Below are positions 25,683-34,444 of a stretch of DNA of 64,000 nucleotides, one piece after another (the stretch's first letter is position 1; the number at the start of each line of letters is the position of its first letter). Position numbers and translations under genes: made by a program. This stretch comes from Clostridia bacterium (GTDB lineage: Bacteria; Bacillota; Clostridia; Oscillospirales; RGIG577): the NCBI GenBank assembly GCA_017405765.1, contig JAFQZS010000033.1, forward strand, positions 1-64,000, in the 5' to 3' direction. Below the pieces are notes generated by a model, which ran no database searches, was not told the origin of the DNA, and saw only the letters and a program-made list of their open reading frames with translations.

Positions 25683-25961
25683 TTAAAAAAGGCTGTAATA
25701 ATACAAACGTCTGATCATTCTTGAAACCAACGCTAAAATAAAATATGCTGCCACCGGAGAAAAATCGACCGGAAACTGACGCAAAAAAGATGAGCGCATC
25801 ATCAGCTTTCTTATCGGCGCAAGTATCGGTTCCGTTATGCGTACTATCCAATATGTAACCTTATTTGGATTTATACGTATCCACGAAATGACCGCGCGTA
25901 TTATGATAAGCATCTGAAGGATCCATAATATGCCCGTTATAAGGCTTACAAACGCTCCTAT
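25683..25961 (-). CDS. yggT: YggT-family membrane protein, inferred ATA start
   Basis: The protein has two membrane segments and the family signature RQFPVDFSPVAAYFIL. The first ATG (25913) cuts the first membrane helix in half and has no ribosome-binding site. Sixteen codons upstream the frame continues to a stop at 25967-25965. A perfect AGGAGG (25975-25970) sits eight bases before an ATA codon at 25961. Starting there gives (M)GAFVSLITGILWILQMLIII, a full first helix and normal family N-terminus, 92 residues in all. No ATG, GTG or TTG lies in that interval in frame. Homologues in the ylm cluster affect septum placement. Confidence 0.75.
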   Translation of the reverse strand: MGAFVSLITGILWILQMLIIIRAVISWIRINPNKVTYWIVRITEPILAPIRKLMMRSSFLRQFPVDFSPVAAYFILALVSRMIRRLYYYSLF

Positions 25962-25985
25962 ACGTCACTCCTCCTTTTCGTCTCC

Positions 25986-26312
25986 TTAGAACGAAATGTT
26001 GTCGAAGGATGCGCCGCCCAACGAACCGCGCATCTCGTTAAGCGTCTCAACAAAATACGGCGTAACTACAAAGGTGCTGGCCGCGATCTTTGAAAGAGTA
26101 GCGCTGTTTGCATAAGCCACTCCCGAAAGAAAATCCACTACGCGTCTTTCTATATCCTGCGGCGCGTTCTCAAGATTCACTACCACGAGCTTCTTCTCGT
26201 TTATACTGTCCGCAACGTCTCTTGACTCGGCAAATTTGCTTACCTTTGAAAAAACAGCCTCCAGCTGCGCCCCTTCTATAGCCTGGCGGGTGTTATCTGC
26301 ATCTTCATACAT
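25986..26312 (-). CDS. SepF-like protein, short paralogue
   Basis: The 108-residue protein contains the SepF core: VFSKVSKFAESRDVADSINEKKLVVVNLENAP, RRVVDFLSGVAYANSATLSKIAASTFVVTP. It lacks the N-terminal amphipathic helix that anchors SepF to the membrane. It follows a complete sepF gene on the same strand after about 70 bases, which makes a tandem pair. SepF polymerises and tethers FtsZ; a protein without the anchor could co-polymerise or modulate, which is inference. Confidence 0.85.
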   Translation of the reverse strand: MYEDADNTRQAIEGAQLEAVFSKVSKFAESRDVADSINEKKLVVVNLENAPQDIERRVVDFLSGVAYANSATLSKIAASTFVVTPYFVETLNEMRGSLGGASFDNISF

Positions 26313-26383
26313 GGAAGTATCATTCCTTTCCTAATCTATCTCTTTGAAAGCAAAATCTTTTAAACTCGTGAAATCAAATCGCA

Positions 26384-26857
26384 TCAAAAGAATATTCCGC
26401 TGTTTTCGATCTCGTCAAGTATCTCGCCCCTCATTTCCACGTTATAGGGGATTATTATAAAGGTGCTTGAGGCAACCTTCTGAAGTCTGCCGCTGTTTGC
26501 ATATGCAACTCCCGACAAAAAGTCGATAAGTCTTCTTGAAGTTTCGTTGTTGGCAGATTCAAGGTTTAAAACAACGGTTTTCTTCGTATTCAGATGATCG
26601 GCGATCTCCCGCGCATTCTCGAACTGCTCCGGCTTTACCAAAACGACCTGAAGGTTTGATGCATTAGGCACCGAGGAAGACACAGATGTGCTGAAAGAGG
26701 GTCTGCTCCTCTTAGGAGGCTCCGGCGTGGGGTCGGGAGTATAGACAGGCGCCTCATCCACCGCTTCATCGTCTTCGGGGTCGTATATGCCCTCGCCCTC
26801 GAGTTCATCGGGATCGTCCATACCTACCATATCCTTGAATTTCTTTAAGATACTCAT
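26384..26857 (-). CDS. sepF: Cell-division protein SepF
   Basis: SepF links FtsZ to the membrane. The 157-residue protein has an N-terminal amphipathic anchor (MSILKKFKDMVGM), an acidic proline-rich linker (residues 15-65), and the SepF core ending with RRLIDFLSGVAYANSGRLQKVASSTFIIIP. It starts 12 bases after the yggS stop and precedes the second sepF-like gene. The core shares clear blocks (RR.VDFLSGVAYANS) with its neighbour. Confidence 0.95.
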   Translation of the reverse strand: MSILKKFKDMVGMDDPDELEGEGIYDPEDDEAVDEAPVYTPDPTPEPPKRSRPSFSTSVSSSVPNASNLQVVLVKPEQFENAREIADHLNTKKTVVLNLESANNETSRRLIDFLSGVAYANSGRLQKVASSTFIIIPYNVEMRGEILDEIENSGIFF

Positions 26858-26869
26858 AGCTAATCTCCT

Positions 26870-27574
26870 TTATCCGTTGTTTATATTTTCAAAAAATGCT
26901 GTTCCGACTCGTATCATATTTGAGCCGCATTCTATTGCCAGCTCAAAATCTGAGCTCATTCCCAGAGAGAGTACTTCCATTTTTATATTATCTTTTATAT
27001 TATCATATTTTTTTGCGCGCGTGTCAATAAATAATTTATACATATCCGAAAAGCATTGGCGTATTTTTTCTTTATCGCCGTGAAGAGGGCCTATTGACAT
27101 AAGCCCCCTTACCCTTATGTTGGGAATTTTAGCTATTTCCGCTAAAAAGTCGTCGAGCTCCTCTTTTTTTATGCCGTATTTATTTTCGTCTCCGCTTATG
27201 TTTATCTCTACAAGCGTGTCGACAGTGACGCCGCGGTTTACGGCGATACGCGATATCTCTTTTGCAAGCCTTATGCTGTCTAGCGACTGGATAAGGTCTG
27301 CGCGTCCCACTATCTTAGCCGCCTTGTTCGTCTGCAAATGTCCGATAAAGTGGCATTTCGCCTCATCATGGAGCGCTTCATATTTTTTTAAGAAATCGGG
27401 CGCCCGGTTTTCTCCTATTATCCTCACTCCCGCTCTTAGGGCTTCTCTCGCCGTTTCGGCGTCAACAGATTTTGAAACGCATACTATCTCTATTTCATCG
27501 GGGCTGCGTCCGCACCTTTCGGCTGCCAAGCGCACACGCTCCTTTATTTTTTCATAATTCTCTTTTACTGTCAC
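26870..27574 (-). CDS. yggS: YggS-family pyridoxal phosphate homeostasis protein
   Basis: YggS (YlmE, PLPBP) binds PLP and keeps its cellular level in balance; it has no known catalytic activity. The 234-residue single-domain TIM barrel shows the PLP lysine in IVCVSKSVDAETAREAL, IGENRAPDFLKKYE, CHFIGHLQTNKAAKI and LSLGMSSDFELAIECGSNMIRVGTAFF. The start is GTG with AGGTG upstream. It opens the sepF-yggT-divIVA cluster. Confidence 0.94.
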   Translation of the reverse strand: MTVKENYEKIKERVRLAAERCGRSPDEIEIVCVSKSVDAETAREALRAGVRIIGENRAPDFLKKYEALHDEAKCHFIGHLQTNKAAKIVGRADLIQSLDSIRLAKEISRIAVNRGVTVDTLVEINISGDENKYGIKKEELDDFLAEIAKIPNIRVRGLMSIGPLHGDKEKIRQCFSDMYKLFIDTRAKKYDNIKDNIKMEVLSLGMSSDFELAIECGSNMIRVGTAFFENINNG

Positions 27575-27585
27575 GGCTCTTTCAC

Positions 27586-28830
27586 CTACCTCATAACCTT
27601 GCCTTCATATATATCCGTACCCTGCACTATTATCTGGTCTCCCAAAAGCAGAGCGTTGTTTGATGTGTTATCTTCCCTGACGATATAATAATCGCCCTCA
27701 AGATACTGCGTCTGTATCTCCCTGAATCGCGCTATTGAGCCGACAAGCACAAAAACGCCCTCCTTGCCGTCTATCATTCTTACTGCGCTCTTCGGCACTC
27801 TTATGCCTGAATACTGCGCCGTTATTATCTCCGCCTCGGGCATACGCTCAAGGTTCATCGCGTTCGAGGTATAATTCGACTTGAACCTCACAACGTACGT
27901 ATTGTCATACGGTCCGATCATTTCGGACACCGTGGCGGGATACAGCATATCCTCCGAGCCCTTGAACCTTATCTGTACGCTCTGGCCCTTTTGGAAATTG
28001 TCGGCGATCGATTTGTCCGCAAGCGCCACGTAATAAAACTCAAAGCTTGCGACCACCTTTCCTATGCCGTACATCGTAAGGTCGTCCGGCTGCGAAGCCA
28101 TCAGATCCTTTATCGCCGGCACGTCGTAATATTCCATCGTATAAGTATTCAATCGCTCCTCATATCCGTCGAACGTCCTCGAAAAATATCCGCCTATCGG
28201 CGCGTATATCTCGCTTAAAACGCGGCTTTCCGACACGCCTATCTCACTTAGCTTCGCTGCTATTTCGTCTATCTCGCTGTCAAAGCTCAGCGCCTCGCCG
28301 GCAATGTATCGCTTTCTGTTTATGAGCATTCTTATCTCGTTCTTCATGGAGCTTGAGCTTCTGTAGTCGCCCTTTTTATTATAGTTCATTATAAGCTGTA
28401 TATTTCTGTCCAGCGAAAGGTCGTTCATCCTCGCGTCGGTGCTGCCCACCTGGGCGCTCGCCAAAACGTCGGTATAGCTTGCAAGCTCAGCCTCAAGCGC
28501 GGCCGCCTTCTGGCGGTTGTCTATATCCTCCTGAGACGGATAATACTGCGCCACAGTAGCGCCTCTCGCAAGCTTTTCGCCGTTGTCAACGATATAATCT
28601 ATCATGCCCTCCCTGCCGTAGCCGTAAAGCATCTCCTCGTCTCTAAACACAACTCCCGTGACGTTATACGACTCCGTAGCGACTCCGCGCGACGCGCTCT
28701 CCGTGGGAACGCTCCTAAAAACGGCGTTGTATCCCTGAACGCACAAGAACAGCACGAAAGCTGCCGCCACAAAATATATTATGAACGAGCCCATGCTCGT
28801 AGTGCTTTGCTTATTCTCATCTCTGTTCAT
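27586..28830 (-). CDS. HlyD/membrane-fusion-type adaptor protein
   Basis: The 414-residue protein has a short cytoplasmic N-terminus and one membrane helix (residues about 13-35). An outside region follows, with a split barrel-sandwich hybrid domain around GREGMIDYIVDNGEKLARGATVAQYYP and EIYAPIGGYFSRTFDGYE. In between are helical hairpin segments, and a C-terminal beta domain follows (SEMIGPYDNTYVVRF, GIRVPKSAVRMIDGKEGVFVLV). This is the plan of HlyD-type adaptors, but no transporter gene is beside it. It sits upstream of yggS-sepF, an arrangement I believe recurs in Clostridia, so a role in envelope or division is possible. Confidence 0.8.
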   Translation of the reverse strand: MNRDENKQSTTSMGSFIIYFVAAAFVLFLCVQGYNAVFRSVPTESASRGVATESYNVTGVVFRDEEMLYGYGREGMIDYIVDNGEKLARGATVAQYYPSQEDIDNRQKAAALEAELASYTDVLASAQVGSTDARMNDLSLDRNIQLIMNYNKKGDYRSSSSMKNEIRMLINRKRYIAGEALSFDSEIDEIAAKLSEIGVSESRVLSEIYAPIGGYFSRTFDGYEERLNTYTMEYYDVPAIKDLMASQPDDLTMYGIGKVVASFEFYYVALADKSIADNFQKGQSVQIRFKGSEDMLYPATVSEMIGPYDNTYVVRFKSNYTSNAMNLERMPEAEIITAQYSGIRVPKSAVRMIDGKEGVFVLVGSIARFREIQTQYLEGDYYIVREDNTSNNALLLGDQIIVQGTDIYEGKVMR

Positions 28831-28840
28831 ATTTCACCTT

Positions 28841-29785
28841 TTATTTCAAAAACTCGCCGACAAGCTTTTCAGCGTCGCGCCGCATCGCCTCAAAGCCTCC
28901 GTCTCCGTCCGCATAAAGCCAATTTATATCATTATTTCTGCGAAACCACGTAAGCTGACGCTTTGCATAGCGCGTAGAAGCTCTTTTTATGCTTTCAATA
29001 GTATTTTCCAGCGTTTCCTCTCCGCGAAGAAAGGGGAAAACCTCCTTGTATCCTATGCCTCTTGACGCCGTGGATGATAAAAACCCGTCTATGCGCGATA
29101 AAGTATTTACTTCTTCCAATAGCCCCGCGCGCATCATTTCGTCTACACGCGCGCGTATACGTTCATACATAAGCGCGCGGTCATGGTAATTAAGACCTAT
29201 ATAAAGCGGAGCGTATCTGCTTTCCTGCAATTTCGAGCATTCTGAAAAATATGATTTCGTCTTGCCCGTGACATGGTATATCTCAAGAGCGCGGATTATG
29301 CGCTTTTCGTCGTTTATGTTTATCTTCTCAGCCGAGCTCGGATCGATTTTTAAAAGCTCAGTATAAAGCGGCGCCGTGCCCTCGTTTTTTATGCGCAAGC
29401 TTAAAGCCGCTCTATACTCATAGTCGTTTTCTATGGGAGAGAAGTCTACGCCTCCGATAAGAGAATCGATATAAAGGCCCGTGCCTCCCACCAAAAAGGG
29501 CAGCTTTCCTCTTTTGTTTATATCGGCTATACATTCGCCGGCCATTTTACAATAATCCGACACGTTGAAGCTTTGGGCCGGATCCACAACGTCCATCATA
29601 TGATGCGGTATGCCGCCGCGCTCGCGTTCGCCGGGCTTGGCCGAGCCTATATCAAGCATTCTATAGACCTGCATGGAATCGGCATTTACGACTTCGCCCG
29701 AAAACTTTCGGCACAGCTCTACCGAAAGCTTTGTTTTTCCCGTAGCGGTAGGGCCGCATATAACAACTACACGTATCTTTTCCAT
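28841..29785 (-). CDS. miaA: tRNA dimethylallyltransferase
   Basis: MiaA adds the dimethylallyl group to A37 of tRNAs reading UNN codons. The 314-residue protein has the P-loop VICGPTATGKTKLSVEL, NADSMQVYRMLDIGSAKP, the GGTGLYIDSLI segment and the C-terminal RYAKRQLTWFRR. It follows mutL, and its product is the substrate of MiaB, encoded 5 kb upstream, so both modification steps are encoded in one region. Confidence 0.96.
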   Translation of the reverse strand: MEKIRVVVICGPTATGKTKLSVELCRKFSGEVVNADSMQVYRMLDIGSAKPGERERGGIPHHMMDVVDPAQSFNVSDYCKMAGECIADINKRGKLPFLVGGTGLYIDSLIGGVDFSPIENDYEYRAALSLRIKNEGTAPLYTELLKIDPSSAEKININDEKRIIRALEIYHVTGKTKSYFSECSKLQESRYAPLYIGLNYHDRALMYERIRARVDEMMRAGLLEEVNTLSRIDGFLSSTASRGIGYKEVFPFLRGEETLENTIESIKRASTRYAKRQLTWFRRNNDINWLYADGDGGFEAMRRDAEKLVGEFLK

Positions 29786-29821
29786 AATTATACCAAAAAC
29801 TATATAAAAAACATACTGCGC

Positions 29822-31753
29822 CTATGTGCGCGAAAACTGTTTTTTCAAATCGTCATTTGTAAGCTTCAGATAAGTCGGTCTGCCGTGCGGACAGTATTTA
29901 TATCTTGAGTCTGATAAAACGAGCTTAGAAAGCTCCTCCATCTCTCTTTTCGACGTCACATACCCCGCCTTTATCGCCGCCTTGCAGGCAACGGTTTTAA
30001 GCATTTCTTCCGTTGCAGACGCGCTTTTCCTATCATGCGCGCGTTCGATATCGGCTATAAGCTCATATATGAGCTGCTCTGTATCGGCCTCTGCCGCATC
30101 AAACGGAACGGCGCGTACAAGCACGGTATTCGTGCCGAAGTCCTCTATATCAAATCCCATATTCGAAAGCGCTTCTTTTCCCGACATGACGATCTCAAAA
30201 TCCTTGGGCGACAGCGTTATGCTTTCCGGCGAAAGAAGGATCTGTGAAGCAGCCTCGCTTCGACCGCGTATCCGTTCAAAAATTATGCGCTCATGGGCGG
30301 CGTGCTTATCGATAATATACGTTATATCGCCGCTTTGAGCTATGATATATGTTGAATAGAGCTCTCCCACGACAAAAACATCCGGCGTTATTTCTTCGCC
30401 TGTGTTTATGATCGGATGATCGGGATACGTCTCATTTTTAAGAGTGTTCCCAAACTTGGGCGTTTTGTTTTCTTTTCTTATATTCGCTCTTATGTCCGCA
30501 CTGTCCGGATCATATACATAAACGCGGTCTGTCATGATGCCGTCCGGCGTGTCGTCGGGCTTTTTCGGCGCATCTTTGGAAAGATCGGGCAAGGTCAGCG
30601 CGCCGCCCTGTTTTACGGCGTTTTTTAATACGCTGTCCTGCCTTAACGAAAAAGCGTTTTGCGCTTTTTCATCCTCTGCTCGCGGCGATATGAACGCCGT
30701 CTGAATCGGTGCGGATCCAAAGTCGGCCGCCGTATACTTCGGGCCTATGCGCGCAGGCTTTACGCCGCTTTCGGAAAGCGCGCTCTTTACGGCAAAATAT
30801 ACCGTATCAAAAAGGTCTCTCTCATTTGAAAACTTCACTGTAAGCTTTTCGGGATCGACGTTAACGTCTACCGCGGAAGGCGCGATCTCGATATGAAGCA
30901 CGGCCACGGGGAACCTGCCTGTAAAAAGATTGGGCGAATATGCTTCCGAAAGCGCCGCCGACAAAAGCTTCGAGCGCACAAATCTTCCGTTTATATAAAA
31001 ATTCTGAAACGACCTGTTGTTTTTTGCGGCATACGGCGCGCACACAAGTCCGCTTACCTTTATGCCCGATTTTTCATAATCGACGTCTGTCATGCCGTCT
31101 AAAATTCTTTTGCCCCATACGGCGTAAACGGCGTTTTTAAGCTCTCCGTCACCATAAGTCTGCATTACCGTATTGCCGTCGCGTATGAGCTTAAATGCTA
31201 TAGAGGGATTTCCCAGCGCGATGCGCGACATTATATCCGAAATATGCGCCGCTTCCGCCGAATCGCGCTTTAGGAATTTAAGCCTTGCGGGCGTATTGTA
31301 AAAAAGGTCGCGCACGATCACCGTAGTGCCCGTGGGACATCCCGCCTTTGAGATAGAAAAGATCTCGCCGCCCTCGGCTCTTAAAAGTATTCCCGCCTCG
31401 TCGTCTTTTGTTTTCGTAAGTATCTCCATGCGCGAAACGGCGCAGATCGAGGAGAGCGCCTCGCCGCGAAAGCCGAGGCTCGTTATCGCCTCCAGCCCAG
31501 CCTCGTCTGAAAGCTTGCTCGTCGCATGACGAAGCAGGCAAAGTCCTGCGTCCTCCTTGGTCATGCCGCAGCCGTTGTCGGAAACGCGCATGAAAGCGCT
31601 GCCTCCGGCCTTTATCTCCACGCTTATACTGTCCGCTCCCGCATCTATTGAGTTTTCAACAAGCTCCTTTATAACGGAGCCGCTTCTTCCCACTACCTCT
31701 CCGGCAGCGATAAGCGAAGCTACATGTTTGTCGAGGACCTTTATCTTACCCAT
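29822..31753 (-). CDS. mutL: DNA mismatch repair protein MutL
   Basis: MutL couples mismatch recognition to strand incision. The 643-residue protein has the GHKL ATPase domain (KELVENSIDAGA, DNGCGM, TSLGFRGEALSSI) and a C-terminal endonuclease domain with IDKHAAHERIIFE and CPHGRPTYLKL. This is the form found in bacteria without MutH. The usual GEVVERPASV segment reads GEVVGRSGSV here. It lies directly downstream of mutS with two bases between. Confidence 0.95.
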   Translation of the reverse strand: MGKIKVLDKHVASLIAAGEVVGRSGSVIKELVENSIDAGADSISVEIKAGGSAFMRVSDNGCGMTKEDAGLCLLRHATSKLSDEAGLEAITSLGFRGEALSSICAVSRMEILTKTKDDEAGILLRAEGGEIFSISKAGCPTGTTVIVRDLFYNTPARLKFLKRDSAEAAHISDIMSRIALGNPSIAFKLIRDGNTVMQTYGDGELKNAVYAVWGKRILDGMTDVDYEKSGIKVSGLVCAPYAAKNNRSFQNFYINGRFVRSKLLSAALSEAYSPNLFTGRFPVAVLHIEIAPSAVDVNVDPEKLTVKFSNERDLFDTVYFAVKSALSESGVKPARIGPKYTAADFGSAPIQTAFISPRAEDEKAQNAFSLRQDSVLKNAVKQGGALTLPDLSKDAPKKPDDTPDGIMTDRVYVYDPDSADIRANIRKENKTPKFGNTLKNETYPDHPIINTGEEITPDVFVVGELYSTYIIAQSGDITYIIDKHAAHERIIFERIRGRSEAASQILLSPESITLSPKDFEIVMSGKEALSNMGFDIEDFGTNTVLVRAVPFDAAEADTEQLIYELIADIERAHDRKSASATEEMLKTVACKAAIKAGYVTSKREMEELSKLVLSDSRYKYCPHGRPTYLKLTNDDLKKQFSRT

Positions 31754-31755
31754 GA

Positions 31756-34359
31756 CTATTTCCTCTTTAAACGTTTTTTAAGCTCATAAAGCCTGCCCAG
31801 CGCGTCCATCGGCGTAAGCTCGTCGGGGTTTATCGCTATAATCTCTGCGCATATCTGCCTGTACTGTTCATACTCGGGAGGCACACAGGCGGGAGCAGGC
31901 ACCTTTCCCGCGTTTGCGGCGTTTTCTTCCTCCAGCGAGCAAAGCACCTCTCTTGCGCGCCGTACAACGCGCGAAGGCACGCCGGCCAGCGCCGCTACCT
32001 CTACGCCGAAGCTACCGTCAGCCGCTCCGGGGCGTACTTTTCGCAAAAACTCCACCGTGCCGTGTTCTCTTACGGCCGATACGTTGTAATTCTTGATCCC
32101 GTCAAAATCGCGCTCCATTTCGGAAAGCTCGTGATAATGCGTGGCGAACATCGCGCGCGCGCCCAGTCTCTCCTTTGAATTTACCTCCTCAACAACGGCG
32201 CGCGCGATAGCCATGCCGTCGTAGGTGCTCGTGCCGCGTCCTATCTCGTCAAAAACGAGGAGCGAACGCGAAGTTGCGTTCTTTAAAATATTCGCCACCT
32301 CGCTCATTTCAAGCATAAAGGTGGACTGTCCGGCCGAGAGGTCGTCCGAGGCTCCAGCCCTCACAAAGACCTTGTCTGCGACGCCTATTTTTGCGTACTT
32401 CGCCGGCACGAAGGAGCCCATCTGCGCCATTATCGTGATTATTGCGCATTGTCTCATGTACGTAGACTTGCCCGCCATATTAGGGCCCGTTATTATCATC
32501 GTCCTGTTTTCCGCGCAGTCGAGATATACGTCGTTGGGGACGAACACCTCCGATGGATTCATCTTTTCCACCGAAGGGTGGCGTCCCTCTTTTATTATAA
32601 GCTCGTCTCCCGTATGGATAACGGGGCGCGTGTAATCATACTTTAACGCCGCCTCCGAAAGCGCGCAGGCCGCGTCAAGCCTCGACAGCGCAGAGGCTAT
32701 GTCCTGTATGCGCCGCATCTCGGCCTTTACTTCGTCTCTTAATGAACAAAATATCTCATATTCAAGCTCTATGGCCCTGTCGTGCGCGCCGAGCACCGTG
32801 TTCTCGAATTCCTGAAGCTGCTTTGTCGTATACCGCTCGCTGTTTGCCAGCGTCTGCTTTCTTATGTATCCGTCCGGCACGAGGTCGTAATAAGATCGCG
32901 TGACCTCGATGTAATAGCCGAACACGCGGTTATGCGCTATCTTCAGATTTTTTATGCCCGTTTTTTCGCGTTCGTCGGCTTCAAGCTTCGCTATGTATTT
33001 TTTGCCGTTCTCGCCTATATCTCTCAGTCTGTCGAGCGTCTCGTCAAAGCCGCTTCTTATTATGCCGCCCTCCTTTATCTGAACGGAGGGCTCATCCGTT
33101 ATCGCGGCGGATATTTTCGTATAGAGTTTTTTCAGATCGTAAAGCTCGGAATTTATCTTTTTTATATATCCGCATGAAAGCGAAGAAATAGTCTCCTTTA
33201 TATTCGGAATGCACGCAAGCGAGCGCGCGAGCGCGTTTAAGTCGCGCGCGTTCGCTCTTTGATATGCTACCTTCGACATGAGCCTTTCGATATCGTATAC
33301 CTCGTCGAGGGCATCACAGACCTCGCCCAAGATATACGGATTTTTATGAAGCTCGTCAACGGCGTCGAGACGCGCGTTTATGCGCGCGGGATCGAGCAGC
33401 GGCATCTCTATGCGCTTTTTTATGAGCCTTCGTCCCATCGGCGTGCGCGAAAGATCGAGCACCCATAAAAGCGAGCCGCGCTTGTCTCCGCGCATCGCCC
33501 CGGTAAGCTCAAGATTTCTCATTGTGGACATATCTATGTCCATGTATTCGTCTATCTCAAAAAACGATATATTCGTAAGGTTTGAAAGCGCGCCTCTTTG
33601 CGTATCCGTAAGATACATGATAAGTATATGTGCGGCGCTTGCAGCCCCGCGCGCATCGGCGCTCATAAGCTCATCGGGCAGCACGTCTCCAAACTGCTCT
33701 TTAAGCGCAGCCGCGGATAAAAGCGCATCGGGAGTGTAGCTTATCTCCTCGCCCGAAACGCCGAGCCGCGTTTTCACAAACTGCATAAGGCTTTTGTTTA
33801 AAGCAGATCCCCTGTTTAATAACACCTCTTTCGGCAGGAATTTATAAAGCGTATCGCATATGCTCTGCTCGTTTTCGCCCTCGATGCGGCACACATGCAT
33901 CTCACCAGTTGAAATGTCGCAGAATGCCGCGCCGCACGACGTCGGCGACGTAAACACGGCCGCGATAAAATTATTGTCGGATGCGGCGACGAGCGGATCC
34001 TCGATAAGAGTTCCCGGCGTTACCACTCGTATCACTTCTCGCTCCACAAGTCCCTTCGACTGCTTCGGGTCGGTAGTTTGTTCGCATACGGCTACCTTGT
34101 ATCCTTTTTCAATGAGCCGTTTTATATAGCTCTCGGCGCTGTGATACGGCACTCCGCACATGGGCGCACGAACGCCCTGTCCCCACTTTCGCCCCGTAAG
34201 CGTAAGCTTAAGCTCACGCGCCGCAATGTCGGCGTCGTCAAAGAACATCTCATAGAAATCGCCCAATCTGAAAAAGAGCAGATGATCCTTATGCTCTGCC
34301 TTAAGTCTGTAATATTGCTCCATTATAGGAGTCATCTTAGGTGACTTGTCACCGCTCAC
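31756..34359 (-). CDS. mutS: DNA mismatch repair protein MutS
   Basis: MutS recognises mismatches. The 867-residue protein has the mismatch-binding FxE motif in LGDFYEMFFDDA, the connector, lever and clamp regions, and the ATPase with TGPNMAGKSTYMRQ and LVFDEIGRGTSTYDG. A C-terminal dimerisation tail follows. The start is GTG at 34359 with GGGAGG ten bases upstream. A terminator lies between it and the upstream ricA-like gene, so it may rely on read-through or a promoter I could not see. Confidence 0.96.
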   Translation of the reverse strand: MSGDKSPKMTPIMEQYYRLKAEHKDHLLFFRLGDFYEMFFDDADIAARELKLTLTGRKWGQGVRAPMCGVPYHSAESYIKRLIEKGYKVAVCEQTTDPKQSKGLVEREVIRVVTPGTLIEDPLVAASDNNFIAAVFTSPTSCGAAFCDISTGEMHVCRIEGENEQSICDTLYKFLPKEVLLNRGSALNKSLMQFVKTRLGVSGEEISYTPDALLSAAALKEQFGDVLPDELMSADARGAASAAHILIMYLTDTQRGALSNLTNISFFEIDEYMDIDMSTMRNLELTGAMRGDKRGSLLWVLDLSRTPMGRRLIKKRIEMPLLDPARINARLDAVDELHKNPYILGEVCDALDEVYDIERLMSKVAYQRANARDLNALARSLACIPNIKETISSLSCGYIKKINSELYDLKKLYTKISAAITDEPSVQIKEGGIIRSGFDETLDRLRDIGENGKKYIAKLEADEREKTGIKNLKIAHNRVFGYYIEVTRSYYDLVPDGYIRKQTLANSERYTTKQLQEFENTVLGAHDRAIELEYEIFCSLRDEVKAEMRRIQDIASALSRLDAACALSEAALKYDYTRPVIHTGDELIIKEGRHPSVEKMNPSEVFVPNDVYLDCAENRTMIITGPNMAGKSTYMRQCAIITIMAQMGSFVPAKYAKIGVADKVFVRAGASDDLSAGQSTFMLEMSEVANILKNATSRSLLVFDEIGRGTSTYDGMAIARAVVEEVNSKERLGARAMFATHYHELSEMERDFDGIKNYNVSAVREHGTVEFLRKVRPGAADGSFGVEVAALAGVPSRVVRRAREVLCSLEEENAANAGKVPAPACVPPEYEQYRQICAEIIAINPDELTPMDALGRLYELKKRLKRK

Positions 34360-34390
34360 TGAAATTCCTCCCGAAAAAGGTGTGATTTAA

Positions 34391-34420
34391 GAAAAAGCGG
34401 GCGGACAAGCCGCCCGCTTA
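34391..34420 (-). terminator. Terminator after the miaB-ricA unit
   Basis: The stem AAGCGGGCGG / CCGCCCGCTT with a short loop is followed on minus by TTTCTTAAAT. It lies between the YlbF/RicA-like gene and mutS. Confidence 0.78.
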
Positions 34421-34444
34421 TCATTATTATCAGAGACGTTTATT

